A DNA stretch of 36,483 bases from Gammaproteobacteria bacterium RIFCSPHIGHO2_12_FULL_42_10 (GTDB lineage Bacteria; Pseudomonadota; Gammaproteobacteria; DSM-16500), in contig MGYE01000065.1 in NCBI GenBank assembly GCA_001801625.1, positions 52,334 to 88,816 on the forward strand. The letters are read 5' to 3'. Every line of letters starts with the position of its first letter. Position 1 is the first letter of the stretch. The notes under the pieces were generated by a model. That model was not told where the DNA came from, made no database searches, and saw only the letters and a program-made list of their open reading frames with translations. Below, one piece after another: positions 1-8,691 of the stretch. Both the position numbers and the translations under genes were made by a program.

Positions 1-775
1 GTTTATTAACAATGTTACTAAGATAATATGACAACATTCCAATATATTCATGAATGGCAATATTACTGGTACTTAACCCCTCTAATGAAGGTAAATAATT
101 TAAAAAATATTGGTTAGGCTGTAATATAATATATCCCATAGGGGCCGCTATAATTTTAGTATTAGTGTTATGAAAAGACGAATTAAAAGTATACATAGCA
201 CGTGGAATATGCCAGGCATTCGTTACTAAATATGCCACATCAATTCTATTGCTTTGCAAGATAGGCACCATTAAATTACCTTCATCTTTTGTTGTAGTGC
301 TTTTATCTTCTTTCCATGCGGTAGGTATTTTGAAATAATCTCTCAGCTCCTGAAGCATTAAATCAGCCTCAGTGGGAGAAAATTTATCTAAATTACCTCC
401 CGATACAATAATCGGCAGATGTGTTTTGTTGTATAGATAAGCAGCATAATGCAATCTAAATTGTGTGGCATCACTAAGAATATGGCCACTTCTATATTCG
501 GGAGAAATTCCTTTACCTCCTCCTAGAACTATAATTGCACAGGAAGCTTTTTGTTTTGGAAATTGGTCTGTTTGTAACAAAGGATATTGATACTGTAATC
601 GATCAATTAAAAATTGAGCAATGATAGGGGTGCTTAATAACCATAAACTCAAAAAAGAGATAGTCATTAAACATTTACCAAATCGTTTATAGTAGCGTAG
701 AAAAAAAAATCCGCTTACGGCTAATAATAAATTGATATTTGGCGGTAACAACCAAATCTGAATAAAATATAACAT
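1..775 (-). CDS. elyC: ElyC-like DUF218 envelope protein, 3' end cut by window edge
   Basis: The frame is open from an ATG at 775 to the window edge (258 codons), so only the last few residues should be missing: E. coli ElyC has about 259. Two N-terminal membrane segments (about residues 9-26 and 37-57) are followed by a periplasmic DUF218 domain. Its landmarks are IIVLGGG (81-87), IIVSGG (122-127) and VTNAWHIPRAM (184-194), which corresponds to the VTSASHLPRAM stretch of ElyC. ElyC proteins affect peptidoglycan and lipid-carrier metabolism in the envelope; the reaction is not settled. The gene is divergent from folC across an AT-rich gap. No good ribosome binding site was seen. SanA and YdcF share DUF218, but the two-segment N-terminus favours ElyC. 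Confidence 0.8.
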   Translation of the reverse strand, partial: MLYFIQIWLLPPNINLLLAVSGFFFLRYYKRFGKCLMTISFLSLWLLSTPIIAQFLIDRLQYQYPLLQTDQFPKQKASCAIIVLGGGKGISPEYRSGHILSDATQFRLHYAAYLYNKTHLPIIVSGGNLDKFSPTEADLMLQELRDYFKIPTAWKEDKSTTTKDEGNLMVPILQSNRIDVAYLVTNAWHIPRAMYTFNSSFHNTNTKIIAAPMGYIILQPNQYFLNYLPSLEGLSTSNIAIHEYIGMLSYYLSNIVNK

Positions 776-970
776 ATCATAAAACCACACGATTTAAAAT
801 TCCATTTACATTTTTATGTGCAATATAAATAAAATGATGAATTAAAACCAATTAATATAATTGTATAAAAAAACAACAGACTCTTAGTAAGAAATCTCAT
901 GAGATTATTCCTAAATATAAATGCTTCCGTGTTTACTTTAATCTTTTTATATCATTCACTCTATGCATTG

Positions 971-1004
971 TCATCCTTCGGTGTAAAAAACACCCCCAGG
1001 ATGA
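971..1004. repeat. Small hairpin, REP-like remnant
   Basis: TCATCCTTCGGTGT and its near-complement ACACCCCCAGGATGA flank a short A-run. It resembles the 'gtcatcc...ggatgac' type of dispersed repeat seen elsewhere in the window (8565-8592, 23811-23888). No T-run follows that would make it a clear terminator. Confidence 0.45.
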
Positions 1005-1009
1005 TCATG

Positions 1010-1260
1010 TGTATGAAATATGAAATTATTTATAAATTATTAATTAATATTATATATTTTTATATTTTTTATTTTATTTACTATAGGGGGTATTAATTGT
1101 GTATTAATTGATTTAATTTAATTAAATCATTAAGTTATAATAATAACAACTTGTGGAAAGATTCTGTATTTTAAACCCATTTTCTGTGGATAAGTCTGTT
1201 GAAAAAAATTAAGTTTTATTATTAATAGGTTAATAACAGCTTATTAGCTTTTGATACACA
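1010..1260. other. AT-rich stretch with DnaA-box cluster (candidate origin or DnaA-regulated site)
   Basis: The gene-free gap 776-1357 is extremely AT-rich, most of all at 1015-1140. Immediately to the right lies a perfect DnaA box (TGTGGATAA, 1185-1193; TTATCCACA on the other strand). Nearby are a one-mismatch box TGATACACA (1252-1260) and a weaker one, TGTGGAAAG (1152-1160). An AT-rich unwinding region beside clustered boxes is the usual layout of a bacterial origin. The parS pair, recF and gyrB about 20 kb away would fit. dnaA is not in the window, so this may instead be a DnaA-controlled promoter of folC. Apart from the small hairpin at 971-1004, nothing else was recognised in the gap. 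Confidence 0.35.
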
Positions 1261-1357
1261 TAGTTGTAGGGAAAATACCTCTTTTAAAGCTTTTCCTATA
1301 AAATGAGAGAACGTCTGATACGTTTCTTGAGATGATGTTGGTAAGGGTAATTAGTTT

Positions 1358-2635
1358 ATGCAATTAAATACGTTAGAAGATTGGTTGGGCTATCTCTATA
1401 CCCTTCACAACAAAGAAATTGATCTAGGCCTTGGTCGGGTAAAAGAGGTTGCTAGACGATTGGATTTACTCACATCGAATTGCCCCACCATTATAGTAGG
1501 CGGAACAAACGGCAAAGGTTCCACTGTGAAAGGGTTAGAAGCCATTTATCAGAAAGCCAATTATCGAGTAGGTGCTTTTACAACCCCATTTCTAATGAAA
1601 CATAATGAACAAGTGCGTGTTTGTGGGCAATTAGCAAACGATAGCGAATTTTGCTCGGCATTTGAAAAAATTAACCAGGCAAGAGGCGATATCACCTTAA
1701 CTATTTTTGAATTTAATACATTAGCCGTTTTGTTAATTTTTAAAAACAACTCGCTTGATGTATTAATTTTAGAGGTGGGTTTGGGCGGTCGTTTGGATGC
1801 TGTGAATATAATTGATGCAGATGTTTCTATTGTGACAAGTATTGCGCTTGATCATACGGATCGCTTAGGCGATACGCGTGAAAAAATCGCTTTCGAGAAA
1901 GCGGGTATTTTCCGTTCTAATCAACCTGCTATTTGCGGTGATACGGATCCACCTAACTCACTTGTGGATTATGCGAATCAACTGAATGCACCACTATATT
2001 GTCAGAATAATCATTTTACTTATTATGAAACTGGAAACCATTGGACCTGGCAATTTGGTACAACCAACTATCGCAATTTACCACTTACCTCGCTTTATTT
2101 ACAGAATATGTCAACGGCTCTCGCGGCGATTACTTTATTGCAATCCATATTGCCTGTTGATGAAAATTCAATTAGAAGTGGATTAAATGACGTGGCACTC
2201 ATCGGACGCTGTGAAGTCATTCCGGGACGAGTGACCATTATTTATGATGTTGCGCATAACCCAGCCGCTATTTTCTTACTCGTAAAGAAATTATGCGCTA
2301 CCATCCCAATTAAGACAGATAGAACGGTTAGCAAGACGTACGCTCTCTTTTCTATGCTTGCCGATAAAGATATCGATAGCAGCATTCAAGTGATTAAAAA
2401 TAAGATTGATCATTGGTATGTTGCACCTTTATTTACCAATCGGGCTGCGAGCAAAGAACGTTTAGAGGCGGCTTTTAGTGCGAATCAGATTCAAGCCGTG
2501 ACAGTTGAATCTTCAGTTGATGCGGCGCTACAATCATTGGCGCAACTTGTTAAACCGGATGATTGTGTCGTGATATTTGGATCATTCCATACTGTCGCTG
2601 AAGCTTTAAAAGCACGTGAACACATTTCAATTTGA
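1358..2635 (+). CDS. folC: FolC, bifunctional dihydrofolate synthase / folylpolyglutamate synthase
   Basis: ATP-dependent ligase that joins glutamate to dihydropteroate and extends the polyglutamate tail of folates in the cytoplasm. The 425 residues match the family length. The P-loop GGTNGKGS lies at residues 48-55, the Mur-ligase-like LEVGLGGRLDAVN at about 138-150, the VAHNPAA motif near 297-303, and the C-terminus ends in the typical GSFHTVAEAL. The ATG at 1358 has an AAGGG sequence about 10 nt upstream. The gene converges on folKP and shares 145 bp with it, and the overlap falls inside the conserved C-terminal part of FolC. Together with folKP and the distant folA it covers three late steps of folate synthesis. 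Confidence 0.95.
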   Translation: MQLNTLEDWLGYLYTLHNKEIDLGLGRVKEVARRLDLLTSNCPTIIVGGTNGKGSTVKGLEAIYQKANYRVGAFTTPFLMKHNEQVRVCGQLANDSEFCSAFEKINQARGDITLTIFEFNTLAVLLIFKNNSLDVLILEVGLGGRLDAVNIIDADVSIVTSIALDHTDRLGDTREKIAFEKAGIFRSNQPAICGDTDPPNSLVDYANQLNAPLYCQNNHFTYYETGNHWTWQFGTTNYRNLPLTSLYLQNMSTALAAITLLQSILPVDENSIRSGLNDVALIGRCEVIPGRVTIIYDVAHNPAAIFLLVKKLCATIPIKTDRTVSKTYALFSMLADKDIDSSIQVIKNKIDHWYVAPLFTNRAASKERLEAAFSANQIQAVTVESSVDAALQSLAQLVKPDDCVVIFGSFHTVAEALKAREHISI

Positions 2636-3903
2636 TGTAGGCGTAAATAATCAACTGGCTTCCTAGACAAATAAATAGAAAGCGCCGTTGTTTCAATATC
2701 TCTTTCTGAATATTTTTTCTCTGTTAAAAGAGAAAGATAGCTTTTTCTAGAGTGTCCAACCAATAAGCGCACCCCTAATTTTGAAAAATGCTCTATTTCT
2801 CTAATCACAGCGAACGATTGTTCTGCCATTTTGCCAAATCCAACACCGGGATCAAAGATGATTCTGTGACGCGCAATTCCTCGTTTTTCTAATTCATTAA
2901 GTCGATTTTCGCCCCATTCATAAACTAAACGAATCACATCTTCATGACGCGGTAAAACACAGTTTCGTCGTTCCGGAATATTTAAGTGGTGCATGACAAC
3001 AAAATCACATTGAGATTGTACAATGATGTCTTGCATCCGCAGATCATCTAAACCAGAAACATCGTTGATCCAATCGACACCGTAATGTAGGGCTTTTTCT
3101 GCAACATCTGCGTGTCGTGTATCTACGCTAATCTTTGGCATCAAAGAAAATGATTTTTTGATAAGGTATATCTCATGAAGAATAGGTTCTAATCGCGCCC
3201 ATTCTGTTTGCGAATCGATTGGTTCTGCAGTGGGGCTGGTAGATTCTGCACCAAAATCTAATATGGATGCGCCATCTAAAATGAGCTGTTTTGCTTGTGC
3301 GATAGCATACTCAGTATTGAGATACTTGCCGCCATCAGAAAAAGAATCTGGGGTAACGTTAATTGTACCGATGAGCTCTGGGGTATCGATTCGGTGATAA
3401 ATTTGGTGCGTTTGTAGAGGCGCATTTTTTGAGAAACGAGAGCCCCATTTTTCCACATGCTCTGCTGCTGTTTTGCCTTGCCATATGAAAAAAGGCGCAA
3501 TGTCAGCTAATGGCCACAATGCAAAAGGACGATTGAACAGCTCTTTTTGTGGAATGGTTAAATGATCGCTCGTTATTTGTAGCTCATCCCACGCCAAAAT
3601 ATCAATATCAATCATACGCGGCGACCAACGTTCTTTATTTTGATTTCTACCCAGATGAATTTCAATGCGTTTTAGCTGCCCCAGTAATTCAGCAGGTGCG
3701 AGGGATGTCTCAATTGCAATCGCTGTGTTGATGTAGGCCATATTCCAGTGATCTGGCGCATGATCGGGTAGTAAAGCCTCTGAGACATAGAGAGGCGCTA
3801 CGCGTATCACTGTGACGCCTGGAATGACTCTGATGTGTTGCAAAGCTCGTCGTAAATAGGAAAGCTTATCGCCGATGTTTGATCCGAGGCCGAGTATGAT
3901 CAT
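2491..3903 (-). CDS. folKP: FolKP fusion: HPPK (pyrophosphokinase) plus dihydropteroate synthase
   Basis: Two folate enzymes in one 470-residue chain. The N-terminal HPPK domain (about 1-140) has LGLGSNIGDK near the start, WNMAYINTAI (53-62) and RWSPRMIDIDILAW (92-105). The C-terminal dihydropteroate synthase (about 175-437) has INVTPDSFSDGG (181-192), ISVDTR (258-263), DPGVGFGK (351-358) and GHSRKS (383-388). HPPK pyrophosphorylates 6-hydroxymethyl-dihydropterin and DHPS condenses the product with p-aminobenzoate. The usual STRP loop reads STSP (221-224), with Ser for the common Arg. The last 33 or so residues go beyond the normal DHPS end and are encoded antisense to folC. The order HPPK-DHPS is also known as a fusion in Francisella and in eukaryotes. 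Confidence 0.95.
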   Translation of the reverse strand: MIILGLGSNIGDKLSYLRRALQHIRVIPGVTVIRVAPLYVSEALLPDHAPDHWNMAYINTAIAIETSLAPAELLGQLKRIEIHLGRNQNKERWSPRMIDIDILAWDELQITSDHLTIPQKELFNRPFALWPLADIAPFFIWQGKTAAEHVEKWGSRFSKNAPLQTHQIYHRIDTPELIGTINVTPDSFSDGGKYLNTEYAIAQAKQLILDGASILDFGAESTSPTAEPIDSQTEWARLEPILHEIYLIKKSFSLMPKISVDTRHADVAEKALHYGVDWINDVSGLDDLRMQDIIVQSQCDFVVMHHLNIPERRNCVLPRHEDVIRLVYEWGENRLNELEKRGIARHRIIFDPGVGFGKMAEQSFAVIREIEHFSKLGVRLLVGHSRKSYLSLLTEKKYSERDIETTALSIYLSRKPVDYLRLHQIEMCSRAFKASATVWNDPNITTQSSGLTSCANDCSAASTEDSTVTA

Positions 3904-3993
3904 GAGGAACTCTGTTGAAATTTCATTTAAATTTATTTGTTTGCCAAAGGTAATTCACGAGCCGTAAGAAATTTCTCTGATTTTAATGCCCGC

Positions 3994-4022
3994 TTGACCG
4001 AGCTTATTATATTGCATATGAT
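3994..4022 (+). promoter_or_regulatory. Sigma-70 promoter of the hydrolase gene
   Basis: TTGACC (3994-3999), an exact 17-nt spacer, then TATGAT (4017-4022), about 40 bp upstream of the hydrolase ATG. Each box differs from consensus at one position. Confidence 0.6.
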
Positions 4023-4062
4023 TTTTTGCGCCCGCTGAGGAAAATGAGGATTTTAAACAATT

Positions 4063-4692
4063 ATGAGCAAACATACAATTATTTGGTTACATGGACTGGG
4101 TGCAAGCGGCGATGACTTTGTATCGCTTCCAGATGCGCTTAAGTTGCCACCAGAAATGGACATGCGATTTGTTTTTCCAAATGCACCGATGATGCCCGTT
4201 ACGCTCAATCAAGGATACACAATGCGGGCTTGGTTTGATGTTTATGGGCTCTCAGCAGAATCAAAAATTGATGTAGCAGGCATTCTGCGTTCATGTGATT
4301 TTATTAATCAGCTTGTAGATACAGAGATTGCAAGAGGCGTGCCATCCCACCGAATTTTGTTAGGTGGTTTTTCGCAAGGCGCTGCAATGGCGCTTGTGGC
4401 AGGACTGACTTTTAAAAAGCAGTTAGGCGGTGTGATTGCACTTTCGGGTTTTTTACCCATGGCACGCGAGGTATTTGAAACAGCGAGTGCTGTTAATCGT
4501 TCCGCACCCATTTTTTTAGCGCATGGAAAAGCAGATTCTGTTGTTGTCTACACATTAGGCGAAATGACATATGAAGCGCTTTTGAAAGCAGGATACTCTG
4601 TTTCTTGGCACGCTTATGAAAGCATGCCGCATACGGTATCAGATAAAGAAATATTAGATATCAGTCAATGGATGAAAAACCTTCTAGGTTAG
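4063..4692 (+). CDS. Alpha/beta-hydrolase, carboxylesterase / acyl-protein thioesterase family
   Basis: A 209-residue cytoplasmic serine hydrolase of the phospholipase/carboxylesterase family (EstB, acyl-protein thioesterase type). The oxyanion region is WLHGLGASGDDF (8-19). The nucleophile elbow GFSQG places the catalytic Ser at 104, Asp is at 158 (AHGKADS) and His at 190 (MPHTVS). The WFD motif at 57-59 is also typical. Such enzymes hydrolyse small carboxylesters or lysophospholipids; the natural substrate cannot be told from sequence. It has its own promoter at 3994-4022. The stop codon overlaps the stop of the convergent outer-membrane gene by two bases. Confidence 0.9.
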   Translation: MSKHTIIWLHGLGASGDDFVSLPDALKLPPEMDMRFVFPNAPMMPVTLNQGYTMRAWFDVYGLSAESKIDVAGILRSCDFINQLVDTEIARGVPSHRILLGGFSQGAAMALVAGLTFKKQLGGVIALSGFLPMAREVFETASAVNRSAPIFLAHGKADSVVVYTLGEMTYEALLKAGYSVSWHAYESMPHTVSDKEILDISQWMKNLLG

Positions 4693-5297
4693 CTCATGAG
4701 GACTGAGATACCGCCGGAGATTAATTGTTCGTTGCCGGTACTACTGCTACCTTGCATGCGCGTCCACTCCGCGAGGAAGGCAATTTCTGGCATCAGATAA
4801 TATTGCAGACCAAGGCCAGTAAAGAGGCCCGTTGCGCTATGGCTTGAGCCGCCAACGCTAACTGAATTTGCAGATGTAGAATCTGTGATAGATAAGTGGG
4901 AAACGATGTGGCCTACCCCAACTTTAGCAAACGCTTCAAGCCCAGAATCAATAATCGGGACAATGCCTTTTGCGGCCGCATCGTAGGAATAGTAAGTTGA
5001 GTTGCCGATTTTTGTGTCACTTGAAGAAATTTTCCACGGCCCATTTGGATAGCGCGTATAACCTATTTCTATGCCTAAGAACGGCATAAATTTGTATCCG
5101 ACATTAGCATTGGCGCCAAGACCCGATCCACTGACGCTGACATTGTTCGGTGTATCTTGATTGTTGAGCGTGGCGGACCCCACATCGGCTTCAAAATACC
5201 AACCATATGGAAGAGATTGCATAGCCCAGGTGAATGTTGTGGGTAACAAAACAGCAAGTCCTACCAGCGTAGAGCGAAGTATATTTTTGTACTGCAC
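4689..5297 (-). CDS. Outer-membrane beta-barrel protein with signal peptide
   Basis: 202 residues from a GTG start at 5297, fixed by an AAGGAG Shine-Dalgarno sequence (5305-5310) 7 nt upstream. A clear signal peptide (positive residues, then a hydrophobic core, probable cleavage after TFTWA near residue 25) precedes GWYFEADVGSATL and alternating hydrophobic strands. The strand FLGIEIGYTRY and a C-terminal strand ending in ISVLMS fit an eight-stranded OmpA-type or OmpW-like porin-fold barrel. There is no peptidoglycan-binding domain, so it is only the barrel. Function is unknown; such small barrels serve in adhesion or as minor porins. A palindromic mobile element lies only 40 bp upstream of the start. 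Confidence 0.8.
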   Translation of the reverse strand: MQYKNILRSTLVGLAVLLPTTFTWAMQSLPYGWYFEADVGSATLNNQDTPNNVSVSGSGLGANANVGYKFMPFLGIEIGYTRYPNGPWKISSSDTKIGNSTYYSYDAAAKGIVPIIDSGLEAFAKVGVGHIVSHLSITDSTSANSVSVGGSSHSATGLFTGLGLQYYLMPEIAFLAEWTRMQGSSSTGNEQLISGGISVLMS

Positions 5298-5337
5298 AAA
5301 CAGTCTCCTTAAAATAGCAGTGATATCATTTTCGTTA

Positions 5338-5461
5338 CAGCAATTCCCGCTAACTAGTTGCCTTGGGTGTTATTCCGCACAATGGCTCGTCGGCCGCAGG
5401 CCTCCTGCGCTTGACTTCTTGCTACATAACACCCAAGGCAACTAGTTAGCGGGAATTGCTG
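5338..5461. mobile_element. Palindromic MITE-like element, copy A, with 9-bp target duplication
   Basis: 124 bp whose two halves are nearly complete inverted repeats, with ends CAGCAATTCCCGC and GCGGGAATTGCTG. It is flanked on both sides by the same 9 bp, TTTTCGTTA (5329-5337 and 5462-5470), which is a target-site duplication. No transposase is encoded. A second copy in the opposite orientation lies at 23147-23269. Here it has inserted between glyS and the outer-membrane gene, 41 bp upstream of the latter, probably separating it from its original promoter. Confidence 0.9.
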
Positions 5462-5524
5462 TTTTCGTTAGTATATACTTGTGTCACGTCTGCGCAAGTA
5501 GTAGGAATGTTTTGTGCGTGGCCG

Positions 5525-7600
5525 CTACCCTTGCAATAAGGCGATATCTGCGACTTGTAAAAATAACTCTCGTAATTGTGCTAGCAACAATAAACGATTT
5601 TCGCGTTTTAGCGGATCGTCCGTCATGACCATGACCTGATCAAAAAAGTGATTGATGGGTTGATTGAGCTCTGCTAATTGCAGCAAAATTTGATCATATT
5701 GTTTTTTGGCATATAATTTTAGAACGATTGAGCTTTTTATTTTTAATTGCTCAGCTAAATCTCTCTCAGCGTCATTCTCAAAATAAAGAGGATTGATGGT
5801 GGATGCAGTCATAGCCTGTTTTTGTTGGTTTAAGAGGTGGCTGATGCGTTTATTTGCTGCGCTTAATTCTTTTGCTTCATTCAGTCGCATAAATTGCTGG
5901 ACCGCTTGAATGCGTTGATTGATGTCTTGAAAATGTGTTGATTCACGTGCGATGACGGACATAAAGATATCGTTTGTAATGCCTTGCTCAAGATACCAGT
6001 GACGCAAACGTTCACGTATAAAATCAAACACAGCTTGTACGACTGTTTTGTTGATCAATAACGAAGCATAGGATGCTGCTGAAAATTTTAGCATGTCTTC
6101 CAAATCAAGATCTATTTTCTGTTCAATGAGAATGCGCAGCAATCCCAATGCAGTCCGTCTCAATCCGTATGGGTCTTTATCGCCCGTTGGAAGACGATTC
6201 ATGCCTATGGTGCCAACTAGGGAATCGATGCGATCAGCGATTCCTATTATTTTCCCCATTTCATGCGCGGGCAATATATCGCCAGCAAATCGTGGATAAT
6301 AGTGTTCTTCAATTGCCTGCGCGATTTCCGGTAATTCGCCATTAAGGCGAGCATATTGGCCGCCCATGATGCCTTGTAGTTCTGGAAATTCATTGACCAT
6401 GCTAGTTGTGAGGTCGGTTTTACAAAGCAGCGCGGCACGTGCCGCTTGTTTATCATTTATTTTACTTACAGAAGCAATATGTGCAGAAAGCGTGCTGATG
6501 CGCTCTGCTTTATCGAACAACGATCCCAATTTTTCTTGAAAAACCACTCCTTTGAGTGGCGTGAGTCGTTCCTCAAGGCTGAGCTTTTGATCTTCTCTGT
6601 AAAAGAAATCAGCATCCTTGAGTCGGGCACGCAGTACGCGTTCATAACCATGAATGGTGTGCTGTTCGTCGCGACTTTTAATGTTGCTGATGACAACAAA
6701 TTGCGGCAGAAGCTGATTGTTTTTATCTAGAATAGGAAAATAACGTTGGTGATTTTGCATGGCGGTGATTAAGACGCTGCTTGGTAAGTTTAAAAAATCA
6801 ACATCAAACGATCCTAATAAGGCAGAAGGCCATTCGACCAGTCCTGTGACTTCATTTAACAATGATGTATCCATCAATACATGATTGGGGTTAGCGATTT
6901 TCTCTGCCGATAAGCGTATTTTTTCTCGTCTTTTTTCAAAGCTTACGATGACATAATGCTCTGCAAGAACAGTTTCATACTCGGATTCAGAAGTTAGCTT
7001 GATTGCAGCGGGTGCATGGAAACGATGTCCATAGAGCAGGTCGCAAGTCGGATAGCCAAAAACATCAGCGTGGAGATTGAGTTGATTATACATGATGAAA
7101 ATAGCATGGATGGGGCGCACAAAGGGTTGACTACCCTCACCCCATCGCATGCGTTTTTTTATAGGCAAAACAAGAAGTGCTTGTTGAACGAGAATGGGCA
7201 ATGCTTGATTGATAGATTGACCGGGAATCGTTTTTTTAAATACCAACCATTCGCTCTCAGACGTTTGTAGCTTAGAAAGCGCTTCGTAGGTTAATCCACA
7301 TGATTTTGCAAAACCAATCGCAGCGGGAGTTGGACTGCCTTTTTCATCAACCGCTGTTTTTTTACTAGGACCCTTGCGTTCGCTCAAACTGTCTTTAGAC
7401 TGACTGGTAAGCTTTTTAATAAGTATAGCAAGACGGCGAGGCGTTGAGAAAATGTGGGTGCTGTCAAAAGTGAATGCTTCTTTATTTAGAGAGGTTTCGA
7501 TGAGCTCACAAAAATCTTTCGCCAATTGTAATGATGATTTTGGTGGCAGCTCTTCTGTTAAAATTTCAATGAGACAATCGGCTGTGTTATGTGGGAGCAT
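5525..7600 (-). CDS. glyS: Glycyl-tRNA synthetase beta subunit
   Basis: 691 residues, close to the 689 of E. coli GlyS. It opens with the family signature [12 protein letters not shown] (residues 12-23). The central part carries the HD-like segment with [19 protein letters not shown] and [10 protein letters not shown], and the C-terminus is the anticodon-binding DALR-like region. With GlyQ it forms the alpha2-beta2 enzyme that charges tRNA-Gly; the beta subunit binds the tRNA. The start overlaps the end of glyQ by 14 bp, which indicates translational coupling in a glyQ-glyS operon. Confidence 0.97.
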   Translation of the reverse strand: MLPHNTADCLIEILTEELPPKSSLQLAKDFCELIETSLNKEAFTFDSTHIFSTPRRLAILIKKLTSQSKDSLSERKGPSKKTAVDEKGSPTPAAIGFAKSCGLTYEALSKLQTSESEWLVFKKTIPGQSINQALPILVQQALLVLPIKKRMRWGEGSQPFVRPIHAIFIMYNQLNLHADVFGYPTCDLLYGHRFHAPAAIKLTSESEYETVLAEHYVIVSFEKRREKIRLSAEKIANPNHVLMDTSLLNEVTGLVEWPSALLGSFDVDFLNLPSSVLITAMQNHQRYFPILDKNNQLLPQFVVISNIKSRDEQHTIHGYERVLRARLKDADFFYREDQKLSLEERLTPLKGVVFQEKLGSLFDKAERISTLSAHIASVSKINDKQAARAALLCKTDLTTSMVNEFPELQGIMGGQYARLNGELPEIAQAIEEHYYPRFAGDILPAHEMGKIIGIADRIDSLVGTIGMNRLPTGDKDPYGLRRTALGLLRILIEQKIDLDLEDMLKFSAASYASLLINKTVVQAVFDFIRERLRHWYLEQGITNDIFMSVIARESTHFQDINQRIQAVQQFMRLNEAKELSAANKRISHLLNQQKQAMTASTINPLYFENDAERDLAEQLKIKSSIVLKLYAKKQYDQILLQLAELNQPINHFFDQVMVMTDDPLKRENRLLLLAQLRELFLQVADIALLQG

Positions 7601-8492
7601 GTGTGTTTTCTTTTAATAGCGGAAAACCAAGTTGTTCGCGAGCTTGATAGTAATTTTCTGCGACAGCTTTGGCTAGCTTTCTAATTTTTAATATGTGATG
7701 TTGTCGCAGAGTGACTGATAGCGCTTTTCTGGCATCTAACAAATTAAAGGTATGTGATGCTTTCAAGACCATCTCGTAAGCGGGTATTGGAAGATTCGCT
7801 TCAATTAAACGCAAACTTTCTGTTTCGTAAAAATAAAAATGATCAAAGAGTGTTTTGATGTCTGCCATTTCAAAATAATATTGCGACATTTCAACTTCCA
7901 TCTGGTGGTAAATGTCGCCATAGGTGATGAGGCCATTTGGCCCTTCATGCCAGGCAAGATCATAAACATTGTCTACCCCCTGAAGCGACATAGCCAATCG
8001 TTCTAGTCCATAAGTAATCTCACCGGTGATGGGTTTGCATTCTAGGCCACCTACCTGTTGAAAATAGGTAAATTGCGTCACTTCCATGCCATTTAACCAC
8101 ACTTCCCATCCTAAGCCCCACGCACCTAATGTGGGAGCTTCCCAGTCGTCTTCAACAAAACGAATATCATCGATTAGTGTATCAACACCCAGCATTTTCA
8201 ATGAATCTAGATAGAGCGCCTGAATGTTTAGTGGAGATGGCTTCAGAATTACTTGAAATTGATGGTGTCGCCCAACGCGATTTGGATTATCGCCGTACCG
8301 ACCATCTGTTGGTCTGCGACTAGGTTGCACATAAGCTGCATGCCAGGGCTCAGGGCCAATTGCCCGTAAAAAACTAGCTGTGTGAAAGGTGCCTGCGCCC
8401 ACTTCCATATCAAGCGGTTGCATATAGACACAACCTTGCTTACCCCAATAGGTTTGCAAGGTTTGCATAATGTTTTGTAAGGTATTTTTCAT
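7587..8492 (-). CDS. glyQ: Glycyl-tRNA synthetase alpha subunit
   Basis: The catalytic subunit of the tetrameric glycyl-tRNA synthetase, a class II enzyme that adenylates glycine. The ATG at 8492 ([16 protein letters not shown]) is chosen over an upstream in-frame ATG at 8570, because the known family begins with this 'F/LQ...YW...GC' segment and the result, 301 residues, fits the 303 of E. coli. The signature [19 protein letters not shown] and the [14 protein letters not shown] motif are intact. The region between 8493 and 8691 contains a dispersed palindrome and no gene. Confidence 0.97.
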   Translation of the reverse strand: MKNTLQNIMQTLQTYWGKQGCVYMQPLDMEVGAGTFHTASFLRAIGPEPWHAAYVQPSRRPTDGRYGDNPNRVGRHHQFQVILKPSPLNIQALYLDSLKMLGVDTLIDDIRFVEDDWEAPTLGAWGLGWEVWLNGMEVTQFTYFQQVGGLECKPITGEITYGLERLAMSLQGVDNVYDLAWHEGPNGLITYGDIYHQMEVEMSQYYFEMADIKTLFDHFYFYETESLRLIEANLPIPAYEMVLKASHTFNLLDARKALSVTLRQHHILKIRKLAKAVAENYYQAREQLGFPLLKENTHAPT

Positions 8493-8564
8493 GAGATAAA
8501 TAATAACAGTGAAACATTGATATTGCGAGATGATGGTAGCGCGATCGTTTTTGCATCCAGCTAT

Positions 8565-8592
8565 TGTCATTCCCGCCTACGCGGGAATGACA
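8565..8592. repeat. REP-like palindrome
   Basis: GTCATTCCCGC and GCGGGAATGAC separated by CTAC, with one more pair outside. This is the very widespread bacterial dispersed repeat type. It lies between the divergent glyQ and the secreted-protein gene. Confidence 0.75.
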
Positions 8593-8691
8593 CACCAAAA
8601 GATAGGTGTCAGCGGCGTTTGCTGAATAGGGATAGATGAGATAGTATTTAAGTGACTCACTTAATATTATTACCTCGATGAGGATGAATAT

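Noticed and set aside
899-1096. 65-codon open frame in the AT-rich gap
   Set aside because: It runs through a repeat hairpin, is composed of low-complexity Ile/Tyr/Phe codons and lacks a binding site.
5161-5445. 94-codon frame across the outer-membrane gene start and element copy A
   Set aside because: Antisense to the barrel gene and the element; its residues derive from the palindrome.
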